Positions 45,282 through 54,770 of a DNA stretch of 64,000 nt are shown piece by piece. Positions within the stretch are counted from its first letter, which is position 1. Every line of letters begins with the position of its first letter. Both the position numbers and the translations under genes were made by a program. The notes beneath the pieces are model-generated. The model was given only the letters and a program-made list of their open reading frames with translations. It did no database searches and had not been told where the DNA came from. The stretch comes from Chitinophagaceae bacterium UBA1953. Lineage in GTDB: Bacteria > Bacteroidota > Bacteroidia > Chitinophagales > Chitinophagaceae. The DNA is taken from assembly GCA_002336115.1 (NCBI GenBank), contig DDEN01000031.1, forward strand, positions 1 through 64,000, read 5' to 3'.

Positions 45282-46286
45282 TTATTGCACAAGCTTCATG
45301 TGCAGTATGTCAATCATAAATTTAGTGATTTCTGCTTCAACACCCTGGTAATCGTTTGATTTGATATAACCTGCAATAACATGATCGCCTGTATTAGGCA
45401 TTGCCAGTTTTCTTTTTTGTTCGGGTGTTGTTGCAAGTTCATCAAACATTCTGAGCATTGCACTTACTTTTACAACACTATCCTGATGGATAGTGTCCCT
45501 GTAATAATAAAGTAAAAGAGCAGGTTGTTTTATTTTTCGGAATGTTTCGGCAGTCATAGTTGTTTCAAGATACTCCTGCAGGTTTACAACTGCTTCGAGC
45601 CGGTAATGTGAGTACCAGAATTTTTTAAAAATATCCCGTTGATCTTTTGTAGTAATATAATTGGAATGTTTCACCAATCTTGCAATTTGTAATCCCCATG
45701 CATTATTGGCCAGCCAGGCGTTCGGATCGTTGATTTCAATATTGGGGGATAATAAAACAATCCCTGCAATTTCAGGGTAGGTTGCCGCAAGTTGCAGCGC
45801 ATTGCTTCCTCCTGTTGAAGTTCCTATAATAATAACTTTATTTCCAAGTTTCTTACCTATTGCGTAAGCTTCTTTTACACTTTCCCAGTACTTGCCGGCA
45901 GTGAGGTTAACCATCTGTTCGGTAGTATCAATGCCATGTTCGGCAAGTCTTGCTAAGTATAAATTACACCCGAATTTTTTTGCAATGTTTGCATGCACAG
46001 GAGCTCCTTCTTCAGGTGAAGCAGAAAAGCCATGAAGGTAAACAAAGGCATACTCTGTTTTTTGTTTTAATGAATCGTTAGCCCAGATAATTTTTGCTTC
46101 ATTGCCCGGCTTTATTTTGTGTTGTGCTTCGTTATAACGAACAAAAGTTTCCAACTCGGCAGATGAAGACGGGAGAACAGGTAGTGAAGATGTGTAAACC
46201 GGATCGTCGGGTTTTGGACCTAACACATAAAATGCTGCAAGTAAAACGATTATTACCACCAGCCATTTCAACAATTTTTTCAGCAT
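45282..46286 (-). CDS. Alpha/beta hydrolase, membrane-anchored
   Basis: About 334 residues from the ATG at 46286. One N-terminal membrane segment (about 3-22) anchors a periplasmic alpha/beta-hydrolase domain: HGFSASPEEG (oxyanion region, about 85), GTSTGG nucleophile elbow (about 155) and a late TGDHVIAG with the catalytic His. Probably an esterase or lipase of monoacylglycerol-lipase type. It lies between the oxidoreductase and the 46344 gene on the same strand. Confidence 0.82.
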   Translation of the reverse strand: MLKKLLKWLVVIIVLLAAFYVLGPKPDDPVYTSSLPVLPSSSAELETFVRYNEAQHKIKPGNEAKIIWANDSLKQKTEYAFVYLHGFSASPEEGAPVHANIAKKFGCNLYLARLAEHGIDTTEQMVNLTAGKYWESVKEAYAIGKKLGNKVIIIGTSTGGSNALQLAATYPEIAGIVLLSPNIEINDPNAWLANNAWGLQIARLVKHSNYITTKDQRDIFKKFWYSHYRLEAVVNLQEYLETTMTAETFRKIKQPALLLYYYRDTIHQDSVVKVSAMLRMFDELATTPEQKRKLAMPNTGDHVIAGYIKSNDYQGVEAEITKFMIDILHMKLVQ

Positions 46287-46343
46287 AGTAGAAATGTGAG
46301 AGTTAAAAGTACGCAATGATGCTGAATAAGAAACAGATGTTTT

Positions 46344-46664
46344 TTACCATTTTTCTTCATCACTGTCAGCAGGAGGAGATTGAAACTCTTTTCTGAATTT
46401 TATTTTCTGAATCTGGCGATCAATAATCAACTGTGCAATAATTCCGGCTGCATTTTCCCCTTCATGTTGTTGCAGCAGGTGTTTGATTTTTTCTTCGTGT
46501 ACATCAATTCTGTACAGGTAGTAAATCAGTTTTTCAAAATCGTGATTAATAAGATTGTTGATGTGAACAGTAAGCTGTTCTTTAAGTTGTTCTATGGAAC
46601 TACTGACCGGAAGTTCTAAGGCCAGTTCGTTGTTGACTGATGTTATTAACTCATCATTTTGCAT
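46344..46664 (-). CDS. Hypothetical protein (106 aa), helical
   Basis: A soluble, mostly helical 106-residue protein with acidic and glutamine-rich stretches (LKEQLTVHINNLINHDFEKL). No family is named with confidence. It overlaps the end of the upstream TIGR02757-family gene by 11 bp, so it is translated from the same mRNA. Confidence 0.65.
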   Translation of the reverse strand: MQNDELITSVNNELALELPVSSSIEQLKEQLTVHINNLINHDFEKLIYYLYRIDVHEEKIKHLLQQHEGENAAGIIAQLIIDRQIQKIKFRKEFQSPPADSDEEKW

Positions 46665-47433
46665 GAACTGTTATTTTGTTTTCCATTACACCTGTTCCGA
46701 ACAAAGCAAAATCATATTTCACCGGATCCTTTGCATCCAATTTACGAAGATTCACTGTTAATTCCATTGCAGCTTCCCAGTCGTTTTGTTTACGGTGAAG
46801 TAAACCGTACTGCCGTGCAATACGTGCAACATGTACATCAAGCGGGCAAATGAGTTGTGCAGACGACACAGATTTCCAGATGCCGAAGTCAACTCCGTTC
46901 TTATCATTTCTAACCATCCATCGCAGAAACATGTTTAAACGTTTGCAGGTTGATTTTTTTACAGGAGATGAAATGTGTTTCTCGGTTCGCTTTAAATGTT
47001 CAAACGAAAAACAATATGTTGAGAAATGATTTAGTCCTTCTTCAATCGTCATTCCTTTACGGGGGAAGAAAGCTGTTTCCAGTGTTTCGTGTTTGCTGTA
47101 ATGCTGGTGAAAAAAATCAATAAAAAAATACAGATCATCTGCAGTGAAAGTGCGATGCTTAAATTCGCTTAATCTTTTTAAAGTTTTTGTATTGTAATTC
47201 AGGCAGAATTGATGCGGTTGCATATCCATCAGTTTCATCAGTTCCTTTGCTTTGTTGATGATGGTTGTTCTGTTTCCCCATGCAAAAATGGCGGCGAAGA
47301 AAGCAGCGATTTCAATATCCTGTTTTTTGGTAAACAGGTGCGGTATGCAAATAGGATCGTCTTTGATGAAAGAAGGTTGATTGTAATAATCAACCTTCGC
47401 ATCAAGTAGTGATTTCAATTCTTTATTATTCAT
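46654..47433 (-). CDS. TIGR02757/DUF2400 family protein
   Basis: A 259-residue conserved bacterial protein of unknown reaction. It carries the helical pattern AAFFAAIFAWGNRTTIINKAKELM and MFLRWMVRNDKNGVDFGIW, as seen in the family. The layout recalls helix-hairpin-helix DNA glycosylases, so a nucleic-acid role is possible. It shares one base (TAATG) with the cystathionine lyase gene upstream and overlaps the next gene by 11 bp. Confidence 0.85.
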   Translation of the reverse strand: MNNKELKSLLDAKVDYYNQPSFIKDDPICIPHLFTKKQDIEIAAFFAAIFAWGNRTTIINKAKELMKLMDMQPHQFCLNYNTKTLKRLSEFKHRTFTADDLYFFIDFFHQHYSKHETLETAFFPRKGMTIEEGLNHFSTYCFSFEHLKRTEKHISSPVKKSTCKRLNMFLRWMVRNDKNGVDFGIWKSVSSAQLICPLDVHVARIARQYGLLHRKQNDWEAAMELTVNLRKLDAKDPVKYDFALFGTGVMENKITVHAK

Positions 47434-48572
47434 TAGCCAATTGCTTTCGCTAAATCTTCAATCAAATCATCTGCATCTTCAATGCCCACACTTAAACGGA
47501 TGAGCGAATCACTCAATCCATCTTTGATTCTTTTCTCTCTTGGAATAGATGCATGCGTCATACTTGCCGGGTGATTGATTAAACTTTCAACTCCACCCAG
47601 ACTTTCGGCTAAAGAAAATAAATGCGTGGATGATAAAACACGTTTAGCTTCTTCCACACTATCGTCTTTCAGTTCAAAACTGATCATACCCCCAAAACCA
47701 CGCATTTGTTCTTTTGCAACTGCATAACCCGGATGATCAGTAAATCCCGGCCAGTAAACCTTACCCACTTTTGGATTTGCTTTCAGCCAGTGTGCAATCT
47801 TTTCACCATTTTCACAATGCGCTTTCATACGCACACCCAATGTTTTTATTCCACGCAATACTAAAAAACAATCCATTGGTCCTGGTACTGCACCACAACT
47901 TTTCTGTATGAAATATAATTGTTCTCTCAATGCAGCATCATTCATAATTAAACAGCCTTGAATAACATCGCTGTGGCCGCTGAGATATTTTGTTGCACTG
48001 TGCATCACAATATCAGCACCAAGATCAAGCGGGTTTTGTAAATAAGGTGAGGCAAATGTATTGTCAACACAAAGCAAAACACTTGCTTCTTTTGCAATAG
48101 CAGAAATTGCTTTGATGTCGGAAATATTCATGAGCGGATTCGTAGGTGTTTCAATCCAGATAAGTTTTGTGTTTGCAGTTAATGTTGCTTTAACATTGGC
48201 AGGATTGGTTGTGTCAACATAGATAAATTTCAAACCAAATTTTTCAAACACTTTCATGAACAAGCGGTATGTGCCACCGTACATATCATTGGCTGCAATT
48301 ATTTCATCACCCGGACTTAATAATTTAATCACTGCATCAGTTGCTGCAACACCACTGCTGAAAACCAAACCATATTTTCCATTTTCAATTTCAGCAACGG
48401 CATCTTCCAATGCTTTACGTGTGGGGTTCTGACTTCTTGCATATTCATAACCTTTGTTTACACCCGGTGCTTCCTGCACGTATGTACTTGTTTGGTAAAT
48501 AGGTGTCATGATTGCTCCTGTTGAAGGATCGGGCACCATACCTGCATGAATAACTTTTGTAGCTGGTTTCAT
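47433..48572 (-). CDS. Cystathionine gamma-synthase/beta-lyase family PLP enzyme
   Basis: About 379 residues from the ATG at 48572 (MKPATKVIHAG). The PLP lysine lies in MHSATKYLSGHSDV and the family pattern YEYARSQNPTRKALE and SLGGVESLINHPASMTHA are intact. It interconverts cysteine/homocysteine via cystathionine, or releases H2S from cysteine in side reactions. It heads a three-gene overlapping operon. Whether synthase, gamma-lyase or beta-lyase cannot be fixed from sequence. Confidence 0.92.
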   Translation of the reverse strand: MKPATKVIHAGMVPDPSTGAIMTPIYQTSTYVQEAPGVNKGYEYARSQNPTRKALEDAVAEIENGKYGLVFSSGVAATDAVIKLLSPGDEIIAANDMYGGTYRLFMKVFEKFGLKFIYVDTTNPANVKATLTANTKLIWIETPTNPLMNISDIKAISAIAKEASVLLCVDNTFASPYLQNPLDLGADIVMHSATKYLSGHSDVIQGCLIMNDAALREQLYFIQKSCGAVPGPMDCFLVLRGIKTLGVRMKAHCENGEKIAHWLKANPKVGKVYWPGFTDHPGYAVAKEQMRGFGGMISFELKDDSVEEAKRVLSSTHLFSLAESLGGVESLINHPASMTHASIPREKRIKDGLSDSLIRLSVGIEDADDLIEDLAKAIG

Positions 48573-48712
48573 AATGAAAATTTTTGTTGAGGTCTGACAC
48601 TTTGCAGGTGAACAAACATCAGAGATGTTTTGCAAAGATGAGAAATTGTACGTTCAAATATTTACGATTAAGAAAAGAGTGTTGTAAATTAGATAGAAAA
48701 ATAAAAGCTATT

Positions 48713-49288
48713 ATGAAAAACTCATACCAACATTTGGCTACTGCTTCATTTGCAGGCTTACTCTTTTTTCTCTGTAGTTCTATGACGCAATGTAATAGAT
48801 GTATTAAAGGGAGATTGAAAATTGATAAACAAGCAAAGTTTTGGATACCTTATGCAAATAACGACTCTTTAAGTTTTAAATCAGAAAACGGAGTAATTTA
48901 CAAGTTTGATATTTCTTTTACAGATACAACGAAGATTGCCAGTAATGCAGAATGTGCCACAACTTATTTATATGATGAAGCGGGGTTTAATATGGTTTTA
49001 AACAAACAAGATAGTACAATCATTTCTGTAAATCTTGGCTCCCCATCCTATTTTCATTTAATTGCGATGAGCAGAGATAGTTTGTTTATCAGCAAAGGTG
49101 GTTATTTTGAAGGTGCTAACCTTGAAGGTCTCGAACTTAAAAATTTTGCTATTAATAATGTTCGTTATGAAAGAGTAAGACTATTGGCAGCCGTAATCCC
49201 AGCAAAAATTGATTCTATTTTTATTGCGAAAAATTATGGAATTGTTTCTTTTAAATTTGGTTCAAATAAATTCTTTTTATTACAATAA
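48713..49288 (+). CDS. Hypothetical lipoprotein-like protein (191 aa)
   Basis: The likely start is the ATG at 48713; an in-frame extension to 48584 lies in the divergent promoter region. A hydrophobic signal (LLFFLCSSMTQC) resembles a lipobox. The remainder is a beta-rich domain without recognised motif. It is convergent with asnB, and the two coding ends overlap by 9 bp. Confidence 0.6.
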   Translation: MKNSYQHLATASFAGLLFFLCSSMTQCNRCIKGRLKIDKQAKFWIPYANNDSLSFKSENGVIYKFDISFTDTTKIASNAECATTYLYDEAGFNMVLNKQDSTIISVNLGSPSYFHLIAMSRDSLFISKGGYFEGANLEGLELKNFAINNVRYERVRLLAAVIPAKIDSIFIAKNYGIVSFKFGSNKFFLLQ

Positions 49289-51124
49289 AGCTGCACAAAC
49301 AGTTCGCCAGTCATCATTCTTTGCTTCGTGTGCTGCTTTTGCAGTCACAGGTTGTTGTAAAATTTCTTTATTCAGAATTTTTTGTTGTACTAATTTGTTT
49401 CTGCTTTCATGAATTAAATCGCCAAACGCTTTTGTTTGCATCCACTGCTGCTGCGGAGGTTCATAACCAATTTTATCCGTACGGTAAACAATAGAAGAAG
49501 GCAAACTGTCTTTCATACTTTCACGCAGAATGTATTTGGTATAACCATTGCGCATTTTGAATTTCGATGGCAACGAAAAAATAAACTGCACCAGTTCATG
49601 ATTTAGAAACGGTAAGCGAACTTCAACTCCATGTGCCATACTGTTACGGTCGGCATAGCGAAGTAATTCTTCTAATCCAAACTGCATGGTATTGAAATAA
49701 AGCAAATCGTTCAGCTTACGAACTACGGGTTTGTAAATGGTTTTTTTATCGAACTGTTCTTTCAGGAATTCTTTATTGATGAATGTGTTTGAATGTAATT
49801 CTTTCCGGGCTTTGCTTTCAAGTTGCACTGCTGCTAGCTCAGGTAATTTTGCAGCAATTGTGTTCTTCCAGTTCCAATCAACATTAATATTATTTTTTCT
49901 GAAAGCTTCCAACTCACGACTCACTATTGCCGACTGTCGGCTTGCCTTTCCTTCCTGCAAAAACCAATGAATGTATTTGTGATAACCTGCAAGCGTTTCG
50001 TCAGCACCTTGTCCGTCGAGAATTACTTTTATTCCATGCTGTTTTGCAAGTTCATAAATTTTGTATTGAGCATACGTGCTGGATGATTGAAAAGGTTCTT
50101 CCTGCTGGTAAAATAATTTTTCCAGTTCATCGGTAAAACCCTCGGCAGATGGAGTAACAAGGTGTTGCTGCAAATGAAACTGATCAGCCACTTGTTTTGC
50201 AAAAGCTGATTCATCTTTCTCAAAACCCGGAAAAGAAGCAGTAAATGTTTGAGGTTTGAAATCTGAAGTTTGAGATTGAAGAATAGTTGCAACAATGGAT
50301 GAGCTGTCTAATCCACCACTGAGCGATGTGCCCACTTCAACATCACTTCTCAACCTTCGTTTAACCGATGTGCTGAAGAGATGCTGAAACTGTTCAATTG
50401 CATCTGTGTCGTTGATTTCAATGTTCTTTTCTTTATCAAGATCCCAGTATTGCGTTATGCTGTTTTCGTTGCTGTTTAATCCTAGCTTCAGAAAATGTGC
50501 CTGCGGAAGTGCAGCAATATTGCTGTAAAATGTTTGTGAAACATCAACCGGGTTTTTTACCCAGCCCAAACCAAGATAATTCAGTAACATGGTTTGATTG
50601 ATTTCCTTTTTTACTCCTGCGGCCCACAGTGCTTTCATTTCACTGGCGAATAAAAACTGTTCACCATCGAAGAAATAATAAAATGGTTTTTCGCCAAAGC
50701 GGTCTCTTGCTGCAAATAATGTTTGCTGCTGTTCATCCCAGATAGCAAATGCAAACATTCCATCAAACTGTTGCAGGCATTCTTCTTTAAAGTAATCAAA
50801 CGCTGCAAGAATGACTTCTGTATCGGAATTGGTAGTGAACGCATAACCGTTTTGTTTGAGCTCATCTTTCAGTTCAATGTAATTGTACAGTTCACCATTG
50901 TAAGTGATGTGATAACGCTGCAGGTAATGCATGGGCTGGGCTGCAGCATCACTTAAATCAATAATGGCAAGACGACGATGTGCAAATGCTGCTGTTTTGT
51001 TTTCGTTGATCCAGAAGCCTTCACCATCGGGTCCACGATGTGCAAGAGCAGTTGCCATTGCTTTCAGCCGTTCAGTTGAAATATGATTGGAGTTGTTGGA
51101 AATAATTCCTGCGATGCCACACAT
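49280..51124 (-). CDS. asnB: Asparagine synthase (glutamine-hydrolysing)
   Basis: A 614-residue enzyme with the N-terminal class II glutaminase (catalytic Cys2, MCGIAG) and a C-terminal ATP-pyrophosphatase domain (SLSGGLDSSS, about 268). It makes asparagine, or amidates another acid such as a cell-surface sugar, from glutamine and ATP. Two stretches look foreign: residues about 284-293 and about 394-406 are encoded by degenerate 7-bp tandem repeats that remain in frame. A promoter or terminator for its own start was not found; terminator at 51163 belongs to the gene upstream. Confidence 0.92.
   Translation of the reverse strand: MCGIAGIISNNSNHISTERLKAMATALAHRGPDGEGFWINENKTAAFAHRRLAIIDLSDAAAQPMHYLQRYHITYNGELYNYIELKDELKQNGYAFTTNSDTEVILAAFDYFKEECLQQFDGMFAFAIWDEQQQTLFAARDRFGEKPFYYFFDGEQFLFASEMKALWAAGVKKEINQTMLLNYLGLGWVKNPVDVSQTFYSNIAALPQAHFLKLGLNSNENSITQYWDLDKEKNIEINDTDAIEQFQHLFSTSVKRRLRSDVEVGTSLSGGLDSSSIVATILQSQTSDFKPQTFTASFPGFEKDESAFAKQVADQFHLQQHLVTPSAEGFTDELEKLFYQQEEPFQSSSTYAQYKIYELAKQHGIKVILDGQGADETLAGYHKYIHWFLQEGKASRQSAIVSRELEAFRKNNINVDWNWKNTIAAKLPELAAVQLESKARKELHSNTFINKEFLKEQFDKKTIYKPVVRKLNDLLYFNTMQFGLEELLRYADRNSMAHGVEVRLPFLNHELVQFIFSLPSKFKMRNGYTKYILRESMKDSLPSSIVYRTDKIGYEPPQQQWMQTKAFGDLIHESRNKLVQQKILNKEILQQPVTAKAAHEAKNDDWRTVCAALL
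49907..49941. repeat. Heptamer repeat inside asnB (second tract)
   Basis: Five 7-bp units on the minus strand: GCCGACA, GTCGGCA, ATAGTGA, GTCGTGA, GTTGGAA. They encode SRQSAIVSRELE within asnB. Confidence 0.65.
50246..50273. repeat. Heptamer repeat inside asnB (first tract)
   Basis: Four 7-bp units on the minus strand: TCAAACT, TCAGATT, TCAAACC, TCAAACA. They encode SQTSDFKPQT, between the ATP-binding loop and a TFTASFPGF segment of asnB. Confidence 0.7.
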
Positions 51125-51162
51125 GATGTAAAAGTCACACTTTCATTTCACAAAAAGCAAAC

Positions 51163-51193
51163 AAAAAACCCCGCAATTATTACGGGGCTTTTT
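51163..51193. terminator. Terminator between DUF2911 gene and asnB
   Basis: CCCCG/CGGGG stem with A-tract on one side and T-tract on the other, so it can act in both directions. On the minus strand it ends the DUF2911 transcript before asnB. Confidence 0.85.
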
Positions 51194-51229
51194 GTTTTAT
51201 GATTATTAACCGCTGACGGATATTCTTTC

Positions 51230-51802
51230 TTACCAGCTTATCGGCAGCTTTACCATTTCATCATCCCATGCCATAACGAGGCTAATGCTTCTGTCGGTAA
51301 CTTTATCAAAGTACATCGAAAATGATTCAGTGATATCTGCCGTACGATTTACCGTACAATCAACTCTTACCGCATCTTTAGATGCATCGTATTTAAAGGC
51401 TCCCCATATATCGGTGTCTTTGTTTACTATCATTGTCCATTTGTTTGAATTTTCCAGGGCATATAAAGTATATCTCCCTTTTTTAACGGTTTTTCCTCCA
51501 ATCTTTACATCACGAAAAAATTCAATTTCAGTTGCTTCGTTTGCTCCAAGCCGCCAAACTTTCCCATCTTCCACCAATTCGCCAAAAATTTTACGACCGT
51601 TTTTTGCTGGCCTGCTGTAAATAACCCTTGCAATTAATGGTTCGGTAACCTTGCTTGGCTGAATTCGCATAATCGGGTAATTAGAAGGGTAGTACGACAT
51701 ATCCATTGGCGACTTATCCATTGGAGGAATCTTCGATCCATTCTGAGCTGATACCGATATCCCGGCTAAAAGCATTCCCAGGCAAAAAAACAAGTTCTTC
51801 AT
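51230..51802 (-). CDS. DUF2911 family secreted protein
   Basis: A 190-residue protein with a signal peptide (to VSAQNG) followed by a DUF2911 domain (about 50-190). The family pattern ARVIYSRPAKNGRKIFGELV and WRLGANEATEIEF is clear. Common in Bacteroidota; no activity is known. It ends at a strong terminator before asnB. Confidence 0.88.
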   Translation of the reverse strand: MKNLFFCLGMLLAGISVSAQNGSKIPPMDKSPMDMSYYPSNYPIMRIQPSKVTEPLIARVIYSRPAKNGRKIFGELVEDGKVWRLGANEATEIEFFRDVKIGGKTVKKGRYTLYALENSNKWTMIVNKDTDIWGAFKYDASKDAVRVDCTVNRTADITESFSMYFDKVTDRSISLVMAWDDEMVKLPISW

Positions 51803-51905
51803 TCTTGAAATTAATTTTTAATAAAACGCAAATTTAAACCAAACATTGCTGCTTTAAATCACCATTCATCCTGCTTTTGAGCATGAAAAAATACTAACGA
51901 CCGTT

Positions 51906-51913
51906 TATTTTTG
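51906..51913 (+). promoter_or_regulatory. -7 box of CoA-transferase gene
   Basis: TATTTTTG matches TAnnTTTG, 19 bp before the ATG at 51933. Confidence 0.5.
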
Positions 51914-51932
51914 TGTTATAATTGACTGCCTC

Positions 51933-53243
51933 ATGTTCAAAAAACTAAACTATACATCAGCCGAAGAAGCCCTTTCTGTTATTCAGAGCGGAGATCGTGT
52001 ATTTATTCAGGGAAGCGCTCAAACACCTCTGTATCTGCTTCGTGAAATGGCCAAACAATCGTACCGCTTACGGAATGTAGAGCTTGTTTTTATCACAGTA
52101 CAGGGAGATATTACAGTTGACCGACCTGAATACCAGGATATTTTCCATATCAACTGTATGTTTGTCAGTAACAGTGTACGAAAAGCGGTGAATGAAGGCC
52201 GGGCCGATTTTATACCGGTTTTTCTCAGTGACATTCCCGATCTGTTCAAAAAAGGTTACATGCCAATTGATGTAGCATTGGTGCAGGTATCACCACCCGA
52301 TAAGCATGGGTATTGTTCTCTGGGGGTTAGTGTGGATATTGCCCGCAGTGCAGTTAACACCGCTAAATATATTATTGCACAGGTTAATCCTAAAGTTCCA
52401 CGTACGCATGGAGACAGCTTGATTCATACAGATCGGTTTACCTCTGTTGTGTGGGCTGAAGAGGATTTGCCCGAAGTAAACTATGGGCTTAATGTTGGCG
52501 CTGAAGAATTACGGATTGGCGAACTGATTGCCGGGATGATTGATGATGGAAGTACTCTTCAGTTGGGCGTAGGCACTATACCCGATGCTGTTCTGAAATC
52601 ATTAACCAACCACAAAAATCTTGGTATTCATACCGAAATGTTCAGCGATGGTCTTATTAATCTTGTTGAAAACGATGTGATTAATAATTCTCAAAAACGC
52701 ATTCATCCTTATAAATCGGTAACCGGCTTTGCATTAGGCACAAGAAATCTGTATAATTATGTGGATGATAATCCGGCATTTGTATTTCTTGATATTGATT
52801 ATGTAAACGATCCACATGTAATTCGCCGCAACCCGAAAGTTGTTGCAATTAACAGTGCAATTGAAGTGGATATTACAGGGCAGGTATGTGCCGATAGTAT
52901 TGGAACAACTCAATACAGCGGAATTGGGGGCCAGATGGATTTTATGCGTGGTGCTGCGCTAAGTGAAGGAGGCAAACCAATTATTGCACTTACATCACGT
53001 ACTTCAAAAGGCATCAACCGTATTGTTCCGTTCCTCAAACAAGGTGCTGGTGTAGTAACCACCCGGGGCCATATTCATTATGTTGTAACAGAATACGGAA
53101 TTGCTCATTTATACGGGAAAAATTTACGTCAGCGTGCAAAAGCACTGATTGATATTGCACATCCTGATGATCGTGAAATGCTGGAGAAGGCCTGCGTGGA
53201 AAGGTTTAAGCATTTTCTTGTTTACGATTCATATCTCCATTAA
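51933..53243 (+). CDS. Acetyl-CoA hydrolase/CoA-transferase family protein
   Basis: A 436-residue class I CoA-transferase of the acetyl-CoA hydrolase/4-hydroxybutyrate CoA-transferase type. The acyl-CoA-binding LGVGTIPDAVL (about 210) and the probable catalytic Glu in IHTEMFSDG (about 232) are visible, as is GGQMDFMRGA and VTEYGIAHLYGK. It exchanges CoA between an acyl-CoA and a carboxylate such as acetate or 4-hydroxybutyrate. Monocistronic and convergent with the AcpH-like gene. Confidence 0.9.
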   Translation: MFKKLNYTSAEEALSVIQSGDRVFIQGSAQTPLYLLREMAKQSYRLRNVELVFITVQGDITVDRPEYQDIFHINCMFVSNSVRKAVNEGRADFIPVFLSDIPDLFKKGYMPIDVALVQVSPPDKHGYCSLGVSVDIARSAVNTAKYIIAQVNPKVPRTHGDSLIHTDRFTSVVWAEEDLPEVNYGLNVGAEELRIGELIAGMIDDGSTLQLGVGTIPDAVLKSLTNHKNLGIHTEMFSDGLINLVENDVINNSQKRIHPYKSVTGFALGTRNLYNYVDDNPAFVFLDIDYVNDPHVIRRNPKVVAINSAIEVDITGQVCADSIGTTQYSGIGGQMDFMRGAALSEGGKPIIALTSRTSKGINRIVPFLKQGAGVVTTRGHIHYVVTEYGIAHLYGKNLRQRAKALIDIAHPDDREMLEKACVERFKHFLVYDSYLH

Positions 53244-53288
53244 TCATAAATGCAATTACGCATTAAGCCAGATTTTCCCGGTGATGTT

Positions 53289-53894
53289 TTATTCATTGGG
53301 AAATATGGCTTCTTTCTTGTTAAACCAGTCTTGTACAAGTGCGTGTAGTTCTGGAAAAAATTGCTCATACTGGAACTTCAGTTCATTATAATGTTGCTTA
53401 AATAATGCAAAAGCAGTTGAGCTTTCGGTGAGATATGCCGATCTGCGAACCACTCCATATAAACTGTTTTCAACCCCTTTTAGTGTATGATAATAGTATA
53501 ACCAGTTCTGCTGTTTCATATATGGAAACATTTTTGCAAAGCGTTCAGGAAATACTGGTATGTAAGGATCAAGTTGAGTATAGGTTTTTTCTGCAAACTT
53601 TCTTAATGTGTCATTTGTGAAATAGCGCTCATCTGTGGCCAGAAAATGATCGTAAAGTACATCTACAAATGCCCCTGCATAAAGCCTGTAATGCGGGCGG
53701 AAAAATTCTTTAGCTTCTTTGGTTGCAGGGTGTCCATCGGTAAATGTATCAATAATCCGGTGTAAATCTATGCCTTGCTGTATTCCTGTGGCATATTCAT
53801 ATTTCTTCTTTCCTTTCACAAAATCACTGATCATATTCCCTGCAAGTATATCGGGTTGTTTAAATGAAAGATATGCGTGGGCGAGATAGTTCAT
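53289..53894 (-). CDS. ACP phosphodiesterase family protein (AcpH-like)
   Basis: A 201-residue protein of the AcpH/DUF479 family. The N-terminal NYLAHAYLSFK and the metal-binding GNMISDFVKG and IDLHRIIDTFTDGHP motifs are intact. E. coli AcpH removes the phosphopantetheine arm from acyl carrier protein. Bacteroidota homologues are generally assumed to act likewise. Single gene. Confidence 0.88.
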   Translation of the reverse strand: MNYLAHAYLSFKQPDILAGNMISDFVKGKKKYEYATGIQQGIDLHRIIDTFTDGHPATKEAKEFFRPHYRLYAGAFVDVLYDHFLATDERYFTNDTLRKFAEKTYTQLDPYIPVFPERFAKMFPYMKQQNWLYYYHTLKGVENSLYGVVRRSAYLTESSTAFALFKQHYNELKFQYEQFFPELHALVQDWFNKKEAIFPNE

Positions 53895-54041
53895 ATAATT
53901 TTTTGCAGGCGTAAACCTTTTTAATATCTGTAGTCTAACTCTTTAGCGAATAACATTAAAATGCCGGTAATAAAAAATCCCGGTCAGGATGCTTTTTAAC
54001 GGTATTACATGTAAAAATTAAATACAACAAAAAATAAACAC

Positions 54042-54416
54042 ATGAAAGTACTTCAATTTTTAATGGTTTTTATGCTCATTGGCGCAGTGTCTCAAGCCCA
54101 AACAACCGATACCACAGGAAAAAGAAAAATGAATCGTTGGGATATGTATCAGGAACTGAACCTTACAAAAAACCAGAAAGCAAAAGTTAAAGAAGTAATG
54201 AAACAACAAAAAACCGAGATTGACTCTGTGCGAAGCAATGCTTCACTTACCCGTGAGCAGCAGCGGGAACAAATGGGAACAATACGTAAGAAATACAACG
54301 AAAAAATTGAGACAATACTAACTCCTGAACAAAATGAAAAACTGAAAGCAAAACAAAAGGAAATGCAGAAGGCAATGCAACATAAACGAGAAAATCAGGA
54401 AGAAGTAAATAGTTAA
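54042..54416 (+). CDS. Spy/CpxP-like small periplasmic protein
   Basis: A 124-residue secreted protein (signal to VSQAQ). The mature part is a charged helical domain with two LTxxQ-type motifs (NLTKNQKAKVKEVM and ILTPEQNEKLKAKQ), the hallmark of Spy/CpxP chaperone-like proteins. A probable periplasmic stress-linked holdase or protein of unknown partner. Terminator at 54423. Confidence 0.75.
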   Translation: MKVLQFLMVFMLIGAVSQAQTTDTTGKRKMNRWDMYQELNLTKNQKAKVKEVMKQQKTEIDSVRSNASLTREQQREQMGTIRKKYNEKIETILTPEQNEKLKAKQKEMQKAMQHKRENQEEVNS

Positions 54417-54422
54417 AAAAAG

Positions 54423-54450
54423 ATAAAACCGGCACTTGCCGGTTTTATTA
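54423..54450 (+). terminator. Terminator after 54042 gene
   Basis: A 12-bp palindrome ATAAAACCGGCA / TGCCGGTTTTAT around CT. Confidence 0.85.
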
Positions 54451-54616
54451 TACTTTTTTAATGAATGTTTTAAAGAAGTATTTATCAAAACTCATAACAC
54501 TGACAGGGTTATGGAAATGTTTTCGGCTAAAGACGGCTAAATAAAACTTTACAGCTATTTGAGGTATTAAAATGTCGGGATGAGTTTAAACAGAGTAAAG
54601 TAATACTAAAATTAAG

Positions 54617-54651
54617 AGCAAAAAAAAGGTCATCTGTTGAAACAGTTGACC
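54617..54651 (-). terminator. Minus-strand rho-independent terminator
   Basis: An 11-position stem with one mismatch and a short loop, followed on the minus strand by TTTTTTTT. Confidence 0.7.
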
Positions 54652-54770
54652 GTTAACGATTGCTTGCCATATAAAAAAATAGTTCTGTAATTTTTTTTGA
54701 CCTGATGGCCTGTTATCAAACCAAACTCACTTAAATTTCTGATCTCTTTTGTTTGATAAAGTAAAAGTAC
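54617..54770 (-). ncRNA. Candidate minus-strand small RNA
   Basis: In the 54451-55048 gap a hairpin GGTCA-x-CTGT / ACAG-x-TGACC (54628-54651) is followed on the minus strand by eight Ts, a textbook terminator. The flanking genes are both on the plus strand, so a separate minus-strand transcript is implied. A weak -7-like TACTTTTA lies near 54765 on that strand. No ORF of note fills the interval. Boundaries other than the terminator are guesses. Confidence 0.35.
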
